From Cudoniella acicularis (lineage: Eukaryota > Ascomycota > Leotiomycetes > Helotiales > Helotiaceae), in the NCBI GenBank assembly GCA_013054445.1, contig JAAMPI010000538.1:1-32854 (forward strand): a stretch of 32,854 nucleotides of DNA, read 5' to 3'. This document shows, one piece after another, positions 21,218 through 32,854 of this stretch. Below the pieces are notes generated by a model. It saw only the letters and a list, made by a program, of their open reading frames with translations, had not been told where the DNA came from and ran no database searches. Position numbers and translations under genes: made by a program. The stretch's first letter is position 1. Each line of letters begins with the position of its first letter.

Positions 21218-23360
21218 TGGGTTTTACCATCAGTCGGTCAGATCTCAGATGTCACTTTTTCGGTGTCCGAAAAGTTCTGTGCTGTAGGGAAGTTCCGCGG
21301 AAGGAAAAGGCTTTCTTTCGGGGACGCACAGCAGAGTCAGCCCACATTTGAGTGTATGTGAACTGTACTGCACGCAGGGTTTCAAAGAAAAATCATGCGT
21401 GTCCGCGTACGGTGCCTATCAAGAAATTGGAGCACAGAAGCGGTGTGACTGGAAACTTTCGAGGTCATGAGTGGAGGTTCTCGCGAAACGCCAAGACTTT
21501 TTTTTGTATGTGTGGCTGGTGAGTAGGGCAGACAGGGGTGTGTGGCTTTGCACCGCCCCAACAAGCGTGGTGCGGAAAGATGCCAAGAGCCAAGAAGATC
21601 TAATAGCATGGCATGGCATCGCACGAGTCGAGGTTACTTTAGGAATGTTTTCTTGATTTCGTACACATACATGCGTCATTGATGTGGCTTGGAAAGGTTT
21701 ATCGAGGAAGAGATGGATGGGATCAATGTGATTGATTGATTGAACCTTATTTCAGACCAAGTAAATAGCTTGACATCCATCCAGATATATATAATATAAA
21801 TCCTTATACCCTTCTCCTCTCTCCATTTTCTTTTCTTCTGCGCCTTAATCTTCAACCTACTCGCACACACAAAAACCATACTCCTAAACCCATCAAAGCA
21901 CCATCACCAATCACCCATCACCAAACCCTCTGTCTAGTACAAAAAGGACTTTTATCTTCGATACTCTATACTCTCACTCTCACCCTCCTTTCCTTTATCC
22001 ACCGCATCCTCTCCTTCTTTGATAAAAGCACCTCACACGCCACTCACCTCAAAACCAAAGAAAGAAAAAGAAGAAAGGAAGGAAGGAAGGAAGGAAGGGA
22101 AGAGAAATACCACTCTTCTACTCCAAAGCCTTCGGGGCCAACGCGCAGGCGGCGCCGTAACAGCAGACAAACACGGTGTCCACCGCCCCGTATTCAGATG
22201 GCGATGTTGCGGATTGAACTGCTTCCGCTGACTCACCATCACCCTCATCTTACCTCCTTTGTACCCAGTAGAGGGGAGATAGCTACATGTCTGATTTTGC
22301 AACTAGCATGGAATTTAGAACCGCAACTCAGATCAGGAAATTAGGGGCTAGGAACTAGGAGCTAAGTTGACTTGTTTTGGGCTGGGCTGGAAGCTTGCGT
22401 TGCGTTGCGTTGTGAGATAGATACGTATGATAACGAATGAACGTTATAACAAGAAACCTCTGTCTGTCTGTCAATATGTGTTGCCTTTTTGTATAACGTA
22501 ATATAATCATTAAAATGGGATTTTTTATCTATTTGATAGGATAAATAACCTTCCCTAGCCCTCTCTACCGATATGTCCAGTAATAAAATAATAGTATGCA
22601 TGTATATGGAAAGAAGAACACAAAAAATGATCAATGATCATCAGCGGCGGCGAAAAGTATATTATTACAAAGAGGTAAGGTTCTCTACAAACTGCACCAA
22701 ACTATCAAGCAAACGTAATATTATTACAATCTCATACGACTGGCTGGCCCTCTTCAAAAACCTCACGCTCAGGAATCAAAGAAGAAAAGAATAAATAGGT
22801 AAAGGCTCAACAAACATATCAAAAAACCAAAGAATTACATCATTGACATTTGAATTGGTATTGGTATCGAAGTTGCTTCGACTAGCTACTGATGCATCAT
22901 GTGGTATCCCCATCCAGCAGAGTTCACTAGTAGAAGGAAGTTCGAAGAGAGAAATAAAAGGTTCCGTGGTATCGCCGCTGGTTGCCCCTCCCTCCGTCCG
23001 TTTGTTGGTTCGTTGGAAGGAAGAAGAGGAAGAAGAAAGTGTGAATTTAATGTGAATAAAGGTAAAGCAAAACGCTGCGTGATTGATTGAGGTCCAGATG
23101 TACAAGCAAGGTGCAAAGAGGTTGCTTTTGTGGTTTATGAGGCGAGGTGATGTGGTGTGGTGTGGTGTGAGGTAGGTTCGAGTATGGTTTGGTATGGTGT
23201 GTGGTTGAGTATGGTGGTTTCGTATGAGGAGAGGAGAGGTTGTAAGTGACGAGACCTGCCAGTTCCCTTCTATTTCCTTTATATGGATATCTTTCGGTGG
23301 TTTGAGCTGGCAGTCGAGAATGTGCGGGGTTGAAAGAGGGGGAAGAAGTAGGTGGGGGAT
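21218..23360. other. 2.1-kb spacer with simple repeats
   Basis: No gene could be supported between the convergent SSN3 and Arf genes. The stretch holds a GGAA tetranucleotide run (22077-22099), an AT-rich block (about 22300-22800) and a GTG/GGT-rich run (about 23146-23220) next to the Arf 3' end. Long UTRs of both genes probably occupy part of it. Confidence 0.55.
22077..22099 (+). repeat. GGAA microsatellite
   Basis: Five or more uninterrupted GGAA units lie within a longer purine-rich stretch (about 22050-22105). A simple sequence repeat with no coding context. Confidence 0.8.
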
Positions 23361-25621
<2,261 letters not shown>

Positions 25622-26623
25622 ATGAAGGGCAAGCGCTAGAAGAATATCGCATCGCTGAGTCTGGACACTAGGAGCGCTCCTATCAACCTTAAGAAACACA
25701 AAGTGGTTATAAGTCCCATTACCGTGGTTTCAGATATAGAAACACCCCCTCGACCATTCTGGAGGATCAATGACCTCATCGATGCAATTTATAACGAAAA
25801 TTTGAATGATAGCAAAAAGATATATCAAGATATCTTCCCTGTGTCTACACCTTGCAGCTTCCTTCCCACTATGTATGTATCTCTCTCTCATGCCTGCACT
25901 GTTCCCTCTCCTCTCCCCGAACGAACACAGTCAAGGCTTAAAGGCAAAGACTGACTCTAGTTATTGCAATATAGAAATTGCCCTATTAAACGCCTCAACT
26001 CGGCAACTTTCCAGCCTCCGATGCTCCACCCCTTTTACAACAAGGTTATTACCGTCTTGAGCCACACCTTAAATGCCGAACCAATCGAATTGCTTTATAC
26101 CGAGCTCTTGCTATGCTGGAAGACAGCAGAAACTGTGTGGGGTGTGTAGTCGAGGAACAGCGGGGTGGTATCGATGTAAGTTGGCTACAGAAGGGATCTG
26201 AGTTAAGCTGCTAGTGCTAATTTTGCATTACAGGTAGTGCTTATTTTGGTTGTAACAGATAATCTTCGCGTTCATCGACTTTCCTGGACCCCTGAATACC
26301 ATCGAGACATTCAATCGCCGACAAAGACACTCCATGTTAGTACCAAGAGCTTTCTACGGCATGCGTTCAAGGCAGAAATCGAAGAGCTTCAGGAGGATGT
26401 AAAGACATGAGAGGGGGTTGGCAAGAGTGATTTGAATAAGAGTCCGGGCGGAGTTGTGTATAGATTATACTTTGTAGGAATGGAGTGGCTGGGAAACGAG
26501 ATGCCTTCCGAGGTATCAAGAACATCTACTAGTGCAGACTGTGCAGCATTCCCTAGAAGTGGTATACTGACAAGAGTATTACTTTATTCTCCTCGTCGAC
26601 ATAGTGTAGCCTTGAGGAGATAA
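25622..26623 (+). pseudogene. Eroded gene of unknown family
   Basis: A plus-strand series of protein-like segments with intron signals. An ATG at 25622 in an ACAACATG context reads MKGKR, then TAG (25637-25639). The same frame continues through SAPINLKKHKVVISPITVV and PFWRINDLIDAIYNENL to a GTATGT donor at 25873 and a CACAG acceptor at 25930. After a frame change between about 25990 and 26057 it reads LLQQGYYRLEPHLKCRTNRI and ALAMLEDSRNCVGCVVEEQR. A good intron follows (26176-26233, GTAAGT, GCTAAT, TTACAG). The next exon reads VVLILVVTDNLRVHRLSWTP, reaches TGA at 26408-26410, and continues in the same frame to 26623. Two nonsense codons and a frameshift thus interrupt one gene. I do not recognise the family. 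Confidence 0.5.
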
Positions 26624-27428
26624 GAAGATACTGAGGCAATTCTGGGGCCGGATTATTTCTAGCGCTGGTATGGAAGAAAGTTTGCTATTCCAGAATCAAA
26701 ACAAATTAGATTTTATATTTTAATAAAATCGATCCACTCTATCTCGACTTCACCCGACTCCATCTTCCCCTTAGCTCCTGCACCTAGCCGCCACCTCTTT
26801 CTCATTAGAGTATATGCCTTTTCACTTCTTCTTTTTAAGTGCATGAGTACCGTCGCAGGTACCTGAACAACAAAATTAAGTCTAGTCCTTGTCAGTATTT
26901 GAACTCTTAAGAAACCATAGATTGTAAAGGTTCGTACAGTAGAGGCTGTGTTATTATTTTGGGCTCAGATTAGAACAGCGACTGCGTAGGTTCAAAGTCG
27001 GAACAAGACTTTAGTGATGTCGATTTTCGTCGCAGACTTTAGAGGTAGTTCCAATTCTAGTTACCTCGAGTGTAGCGAGCTACGGGGGCTTAGGGGCTGG
27101 CCCCCATGAACATTATAAGTCGTGTGTGCCCACTTCCTAAGCGTTCCCTATAACTTATAGCAACCTGCCCCCACGCTACTCCTCTCAGATACTCATTGAG
27201 ATTCATTAAGTTTTTGAACGAGTTGATAATAGTCTATTCTAATTACCCGCGGTGAATTTTCAGAATAAATATGCTACTATATAGATGTTCAAGTCTCGTG
27301 GCACCATCTAAACCCAATGCTTCCTGATGATAAGGGGTATTCCTTCCAAATGCTCCTATACACCAAGCAATGATACATACCTGGAGCGCCGGAATATCCC
27401 AAAATGCCCAAAGTGTGAACCAATAGCT
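26624..27428. other. Spacer with short palindromes
   Basis: No gene was recognised in these 800 bases beyond the 3' end of SGF29. The cluster of palindromes at 27072-27160 is listed separately. The remainder is AT-rich. Confidence 0.5.
27072..27160. repeat. Cluster of short inverted repeats
   Basis: GTAGC-GA-GCTAC (27072-27083) is followed directly by a GGGGGC...GCCCCC hairpin (27084-27105). CTATAA-C-TTATAG lies at 27148-27160. The GC-rich pair stands out from the AT-rich surroundings. Such an arrangement could be the end of a DNA transposon or MITE, but no second terminus was identified. Confidence 0.4.
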
Positions 27429-28935
27429 TTATCCTTTGTGATCTAATACCATACGACGATCGACAATTTTCTCAGGTTCTTCTGCGGATTCCTCCCCTTC
27501 AAAAAGCAGTTGAACTCTTGCACCACCATCCAATATACCCTTTACCTCGGCTCGATAAAACGTAGATGTGGCCGGATAGAGAGCCAGAACACGTTTTCCA
27601 ATCTCATAAGGCTCTAGTTTCACATCTTTTTTGGGAATGGGCACCATTTGAGAAGCAGAAGATTTGTGTAGTGTCTCGCTTGGAGGTGTTCCTGCGTCGG
27701 GAAATGGATCCTTGACTTCGTAGCGACGACTTTTGCCTTCTCCAATTATCCTAGTGACCTCACCTTGGATCCAGTCGTGCTCGTCGCCATTTTTTCTCTT
27801 GAATGCCACCTCATCCTTGATAGCGTACACAATTTTTGGTTTGCCTGTCCGTTCCGACGGTTCTGAGACGCTGTCGGATTTAACCACAACTTCAAATGCA
27901 CTGTTTCGTGGTGGTTGACTGCTTGTTCTTCTATCACCACTAACACCCTTAACATTGCGCTTGTAAGGATCCCCCGATGGCGGGGCTGGAGAATCAGATA
28001 CGTCGTAATCAACAGTTGTTCTTGGGTGAGTGTCACGGGTGCTGGTACTACGTGGCCCGTTCATGTCTTCCTTTTCCTCATTACTCTTTTGCACAGCGGT
28101 AAGAATGTTGAGGCTTTGAAGCAGGCCACTGGCACCTTCGGACCCGATCAAGGCTTTTTGATTATCGGCGATTCGAACTTGCTCTCTGTACATGTCATCT
28201 AATTCCGAGATTTCCTGAGGGGACGGTTCTTATTTGAATTAGCGCAATAATGAAAGGAAAGATGGATGACCCTCGAGACCTCACTCGTACCTTTTCCTAG
28301 ATCTTTCATTGCTTTCATTTTCGCCTCCTTTGCTTCCATTTGAGCGAGCAACTCTGTGGCTCGTTTTTCGTAAACTGCCACTTTAGCAATCTCATCCCGG
28401 ATGTCTTTCCATATGGCCACTTCCTCTCCAGTCTCATTCATTCCACCACGGCCTCCACCTCGCGAGGCTCGGGATCTCGCGTTCGACATTCTTTTGATTG
28501 ATCGTCCTCGCTGCAGTTCGGACGGCTGGGTGTTCTCGACAAGCGCGACGGATGGAGTGTTGGATTGATCTGCTTCTGCCGCGAGGCCTTTTTGTAGCAA
28601 AGGGGTAGCGATTTGCTGCTGTCGCTTTGCCTTTTTGGGGGACAATGGAGGAGCCAGTGATGCTTTCGAAGATTCGGGGTTATTGGAACCAGTAGCTGCA
28701 CGGGTCAATCGCTGGTGGGAAAAGCCAGGTTTGATAACCAGCTTGCTTATGTCCTCAAGTGTCTTTACAGCGATACCCTCGTTCTTGCCAGGCCGAAGCT
28801 CTTTCGGGATATCTTCGAACGTCATGTTAGCCGTGCTGCTTCTCGATCGAGAGGATGGGAGGGTGTGGACTGTGGTGTATGGCTATTTCTTGGACTTACC
28901 TGCGCTCTGAGTTGGGCGCTTCTATCTGCAGCCAT
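27429..28935 (-). CDS. SGF29: SAGA complex subunit SGF29 (tandem Tudor)
   Basis: SGF29 reads methylated histone H3 lysine 4 for the SAGA acetyltransferase in the nucleus. The C-terminal double-Tudor domain is clear: DEVAFKRKNGDEHDWIQGEV, IGEGKSRRYEVKDPFPD, SQMVPIPKKD, GKRVLALYPATSTFYRAEV and LLFEGEE, then RRMVLDHKG-stop at 27429. Upstream are a Ser/Pro-rich linker and a helical segment (EVAIWKDIRDEIAKVAVYEK...LAQMEAKEAKMKAMKD). The intron at about 28215-28290 is certain in place but not in detail: the CAG acceptor at 28215 needs a phase-0 donor, while the best donors (GTACGA, GTGAGG) are phase 1. The 5' end is uncertain. A 12-codon first exon (28935-28900, GTAAGT donor, CTAAC branch site) can join at 28798, or translation may start within the long frame (28825) or at MSNARSRASRGG. 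Confidence 0.88.
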
Positions 28936-29288
28936 CCATAGTCGCACCTTCTGCGAAGTGGAAATGTCTATTTTGTGAAGCAAAATGTGTGGAGGAAAGA
29001 GGTGTGCGGAGTACGGATAGTGAAGGCCGGAGCTCGACCTTGAAGTGCAGCCCTGCGCGCCGGGGCTGCACGGATGCGTTATGATTGGTGGTCGAGCTTA
29101 GCGCGGGGCATAGCCGTGACGTCCTTGGGTGCACCGTTATACAGCACTAGCACCAGGGTATCAAGAATCGGGTTTCTTCGAAGTCCCATCTCCATTGCAG
29201 TTTGCAGTCCACATCGAAAACATCAAACGATTGCTATAAACACTGCTATTCCTGTTTCTGAGTCGGTTTCCACGCCATAACATCCACG
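28936..29288. promoter_or_regulatory. Bidirectional promoter of SGF29 and phosphomannose isomerase
   Basis: The two starts are divergent and only about 350 bases apart, so both promoters must lie here. The left half is GC-rich. No TATA box or named operator was recognised. Function is inferred from position. Confidence 0.55.
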
Positions 29289-30691
29289 ATGCAAGTTCCA
29301 TTGATCAGACTCCAGTGCGGAGTCAACAGCTACGACTGGGGGAAAGTAGGCAAGGACTCTGCTGCTGCCAAGTTTGCGGCTGCTACACCCGCAGACGATT
29401 TCTCGATCCAGGAAGACAAGCCATATGCAGAGGTAGTTTTCAGTTCTCGGAGATGTCTGCAAATGGCTCACCGCAATAGCTATGGATGGGGACCCACCCC
29501 TCGAATCCCTCGAAAGACCTGACCACGAAACGTACCCTTCTTGATCTTGTACAAGACAACCAAGCTCTCATGTCCAAAGAAGTTAGCGAAAGATTCGAGA
29601 ACAAATTACCGTTTCTATTCAAAGTGCTGTCCATTGGCAAGGCACTGAGCATACAAGCACACCCCAACAAGAAGCTCGCAGAACAGCTACACAAGAGGGA
29701 CAGCAAAAACTATCCAGATGACAATCACAAACCCGAGATGACAATTGCAATTACGCCATTTGATGGTCTCTGTGGGTTCAGACCTCTTGCAGAAATATCG
29801 CATTTCTTGTCAACGATCCCCGCTTTGAAAAAACTAGTAGGCTCGGAAGCCGAAACATACCAATCAGCAATCAAAGGCCAAGAGACCTCACAAAAGAAGG
29901 AGGATGAGGACAAGAACAAGAAAGCTCTGCAAAAAGCATTCGGTGCGTTGATGAGTTCAAAGAAGGAGGAGATTGAAGCTGCTAGCAAGGAACTGGTCGA
30001 GGCTGCAGGAAAAGAAGGGTCAGATTTCGCAGCAGGCGGAGGTCCCGCTAACAATGGCAAAGAACTGGCGGATCTTGTTATTCGGCTTAACAAGCAATTT
30101 CCTGGTGATATTGGCCTCTTTGTGCTCTTCTTTCTCAACTACGTCAAGCTCGAGGTTGGGGAAGCAATGTTTCTAAAGGCAGACGATATTCACGCCTATC
30201 TCAGTGGTGACATTATCGAATGCATGGCCGCCTCCGATAATGTTGTTCGAGCAGGCTTTACACCGAAGTTCAAAGATGTTGACACCTTGATTTCCATGCT
30301 GACATATAATTACGCACCAATTGAGGAGCAGAAGATGGAACCGGTCGATTATCCATATGTCACTCTCAACCGCGATGGATACTCTTCTGGTTCTGGAGCT
30401 ATTCTGTACGATCCTCCAATCGAGGAATTCAGTGTTGTCAAAACAGACCTGAAGAAAAAAGGAGCAAAGGCAACATTCGAGCAGATCGCCGGCCCGAGCA
30501 TTTTCATCTGTACGTCCGGAAATGGAACGATCAGCGTGGGTCCGAAAGTGGAAGAGGTGAAGCCCGGATATGTCTACTTCGTAGGCGCGACTGCAGAAGT
30601 TGTTTTAGAGAGTGAAGGCGAGGATTTCACGACATTCAAAGCGTTTTGTGAATTGCATGGGGAGGATGCGGATGGGAAAGAAAAGCTTTGA
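29289..30691 (+). CDS. PMI40: Mannose-6-phosphate isomerase, type I
   Basis: Zinc enzyme of the cytosol that interconverts fructose-6-phosphate and mannose-6-phosphate, feeding GDP-mannose for glycosylation and the cell wall. Two exons (29289-29432 and 29480-30691) around a 47-bp intron in phase 0 give 451 aa, the usual length. Motifs in order: [12 protein letters not shown] at the N terminus, [12 protein letters not shown] spanning the splice junction, the zinc-site SIQAHPNK (Gln and His) and HKPEM (Glu). Then come [30 protein letters not shown] (third His ligand region) and [16 protein letters not shown] with the active-site Arg. A Lys/Glu-rich insertion ([15 protein letters not shown], near residue 200) looks like a loop. 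The start at 29289 is the only upstream ATG compatible with the conserved N terminus. No lesions are seen. Confidence 0.97.
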
Positions 30692-31869
30692 GGGGACTCG
30701 ACTTACATGATAGAGTGTGCATGACTTAGAGGAACTCTTTGTTGAGAGGAGCGGAGTGTTATGAATTGGATGACTTATGGGTTGGGCAAAAGCAACAGCA
30801 TTTTTGAGAGCTTACCACATTCTCAACGAAGAATTCAACATTTCAATTTCGCCAAGGCTTTTTCAATCCCGCAGTCTGGATACAGTACAGTACAAAGATT
30901 TCTTTTCTTCGAAGCTATGAGTTTCCATATATCGAACACGTGTGACTCGGCAACTACTTTATCCACATCAGAGGGGATTTCAATGCCTTTTATTCTGGAG
31001 GCAACAATGCTCCACCTCATCCCATCGCACATTCGCCATTACATAGCACTCATCCCTGTGGCAGTTCTCCCGGGGATATTTTCTCAAATTCGTATTATAC
31101 TCACTTCATCACAACGTCTCGCGCTGTACTAATAATATCTCTTGAACGTCAAGGACCCTTTCTTTCATGAGTTTTCTTTTTCATTTAAGAAACAAGAATG
31201 TGTGTATATTTTTCCCTGGGGTATTAGAATACAGCAAATAGCCTAGCGAAAGTCAAAGTTGGAGATCCACTCCTGCTCTATAGATGTCGTAGTAAATGGG
31301 GGGTTTTATCAGTGGCTTTTATAAGCAAAGTAACTCATTGACTTATTATTTTTCTTTCCCGATTCTTATTTAATCTGAAATTTTATATATTTCCTCAACA
31401 CGAGAATGGGAAACAGAGGTCTATTCAGGGGCTCGCTTCGCATCGGATGCGTATTCATTGGTAGTAGGGAAGTAATGTCTGATGCGAGACCTGATGCGAT
31501 TCCGGATACGAGGTTTAGGTGGGCGACCTAGGGGGTAGGTGAAACGAAAATAAGCTTATTGTGAGGCTATGAGTGGCTTCGGCAGTTGCTTAGGCTCCAG
31601 GGGATGTGGCTGAGGGTGGGAGATCCGCATGGCCCAGATCTGGATCTACAATTCGGGCATTTGTTTGTGTTGGAGAAGAAGAGAGGTGAGCGCTGAGCAG
31701 ACAATAATAGAAAAGTGAAGAACAAAAAATGCCTGCTTCCTGGGGAATAAGATAGAATAAAAGGTCGTAAATCGTATATATCATTTCGTGAGTTCTACCA
31801 TACGGTCCGTACCGCAGAATCCCACCAATCCAGTAAACCCCGTACCATACGCTAGCTATATAATACAAT
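30692..31869. other. Spacer between convergent genes
   Basis: No gene could be supported. The plus-strand frame 30761-31132 lacks motifs and lies where the isomerase 3' UTR is expected. A cluster of GATGCG words at 31439-31513 is listed separately. Confidence 0.55.
31439..31513. repeat. GATGCG-word cluster with a palindrome
   Basis: CGCATC-G-GATGCG (31439-31451) is a perfect 6-bp inverted repeat. The related words GATGCGAG, GATGCGAT and GATACGAG follow at 31481, 31493 and 31505. It could be a protein-binding cluster or a degenerate short repeat, and no known element is recognised. Confidence 0.4.
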
Positions 31870-32854
31870 CTAATACTTTGGCGTCCACCCAATTTCTTTG
31901 ATAGGCCATCGAATCCACAACCTATGCTCCTCATCCAAAAAATCATAAATATTACTCATAAGCTGCACGCTCCACCCCTCCATCCACCAATACCCCTCCA
32001 TTTTCTTAAACAATACACAACTATATGCGAAAATGGCCAACGCTTCCTGAGTTCCTTCTTTCAACGCCATTAAATACTCATTCGTGACGCGGAAAATCCA
32101 TATGAATACATCGCCCGTTTCGTGCGTATGTGGCGCGGAGGTGTAGATGAAAGTGAAAGCGCGTTGTAAAGAGTCGATGTTGGTGGTGTAGACGGGGATC
32201 ATTTCCTCCTCGCGCGTAGTCTGTAAAACGAGATCTCGTAGTTCCTTCAAATGGTTTCCTTCCACACCGCTACCATCACAGTTCTCACGGAGGTTCTGCC
32301 GCCGTTGACGGGCTTGGAAGAGTGAAGAGAGAAGCCCAGATGCCATCACGTCTTCGAAAGGCTCTATGATTTCCGTCACCCCGCGGAACAGAACAAGCCA
32401 TTTCGCGATGCCGGATTCGCCTACGACGAGGAAATCCTCTTGTCGACGCGGTCGTCCTAACGTGTGGATGCAGGTTAGAATGGAGAAGATGTGTAGCGCG
32501 GCGCAGTTTTCCTTTGTGACATTAGGCAGCACCGTGGTAGCTTCCTTGAGGGCGAGCTCGTGGTGTTCCATGGAATGCGAGACGTAAAAGTCCTGTTTTT
32601 CGGGGTTGAGGTAGGCGAGGTGGAGGGCTGAGATGGAGAGGATGCCGCGCATGACGAAATTGTTGGAGAAGCCTATCTGGGGGATTTTGGTGCGCCAGAC
32701 GGTGCGGAGAACGGGGTCGGTGGTGATGGAGAAGCAGGTTGAGATGGAGAAGTGGTGGAGGAGTTCGAGGTCGTGGAGGTTGAGTTCTGGGAGTTGGGCC
32801 CGCCCCGAGAGCGAGAGCGAGGAGAAGGCATTGGTTGGGCTGGACCAGATTCCG
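31870..32854 (-). CDS. Fungal transcription factor, Upc2-like C-terminal part (cut by window edge)
   Basis: The frame is open from the right edge to a stop at 31870, giving about 327 visible codons with no intron. It contains LHDLELLHHFSISTC and DPVLRTVWRTKIPQIGF, then NNFVMRGILSISALHLAYL, then HHELALKEA. This is the typical order in the regulatory domain of fungal Zn2Cys6 regulators resembling sterol uptake control proteins (Upc2/Ecm22 group). The zinc cluster itself, expected further upstream, lies outside the window. The C terminus (LWIRWPIKEIGWTPKY) is complete. In characterised Upc2 proteins this domain senses ergosterol, but many fungal paralogues have other roles, so no target is claimed. 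The gene converges on the isomerase across 1.2 kb. Confidence 0.85.
   Translation of the reverse strand, partial: GIWSSPTNAFSSLSLSGRAQLPELNLHDLELLHHFSISTCFSITTDPVLRTVWRTKIPQIGFSNNFVMRGILSISALHLAYLNPEKQDFYVSHSMEHHELALKEATTVLPNVTKENCAALHIFSILTCIHTLGRPRRQEDFLVVGESGIAKWLVLFRGVTEIIEPFEDVMASGLLSSLFQARQRRQNLRENCDGSGVEGNHLKELRDLVLQTTREEEMIPVYTTNIDSLQRAFTFIYTSAPHTHETGDVFIWIFRVTNEYLMALKEGTQEALAIFAYSCVLFKKMEGYWWMEGWSVQLMSNIYDFLDEEHRLWIRWPIKEIGWTPKY

Noticed and set aside
30761..31132. 123-codon frame downstream of the isomerase
   Set aside because: Lies in the expected 3' UTR and has no recognisable motif or intron.
31590..31946. Minus-strand 118-codon frame overlapping the regulator's 3' end
   Set aside because: It is a shifted-frame shadow of the Upc2-like gene and its 3' UTR.

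Overview
The window comes from a filamentous ascomycete. Genes carry short introns (45-207 bp) with GT...AG ends and CTAAC/CTGAC-type branch sites. The families are typically fungal: two Zn2Cys6 regulators, a HET-domain protein, a 2EXR-family remnant, the Mediator kinase SSN3/CDK8 and the SAGA subunit SGF29. I would guess a leotiomycete, but that is inference from the general look of the proteins. No rRNA, CRISPR array or convincing tRNA gene was seen.

Layout. Positions 1-3149 hold an upstream spacer and a three-exon Zn2Cys6 regulator with a coding minisatellite. Positions 3150-6249 show no supportable gene. A small two-exon gene of unknown function lies at 6250-6853. From about 7.8 to 16.6 kb is an accessory-looking stretch: a HET-domain gene broken by a 9-A homopolymer, a heavily eroded multi-exon gene of unknown family (10498-12410), a 2EXR-family pseudogene with an in-frame TGA and a frameshift (12862-13541), a predicted small secreted protein (15240-15850) and a small predicted membrane protein (16162-16597).

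Positions 16.9-24.1 kb are conserved core: a sugar-porter MFS transporter (minus), head to head with SSN3/CDK8 (plus), then a four-exon Arf6-type GTPase (minus). Positions 24.2-27.4 kb are AT-rich, with a second eroded unknown gene (25622-26623) and a cluster of short palindromes. Core genes resume with SGF29 (minus), head to head with phosphomannose isomerase (plus). The right edge cuts a second fungal transcription factor (minus) of the sterol-uptake-control (Upc2-like) type.

The core genes are housekeeping: transcription (Mediator kinase module, SAGA), membrane traffic (Arf) and mannose supply for glycosylation. They do not form one pathway. The most interesting part is the accessory material. 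Several genes there keep recognisable reading frames and intron signals but carry one or a few stops and single-base frameshifts. Several of these stops could have arisen by C:G to T:A transitions.
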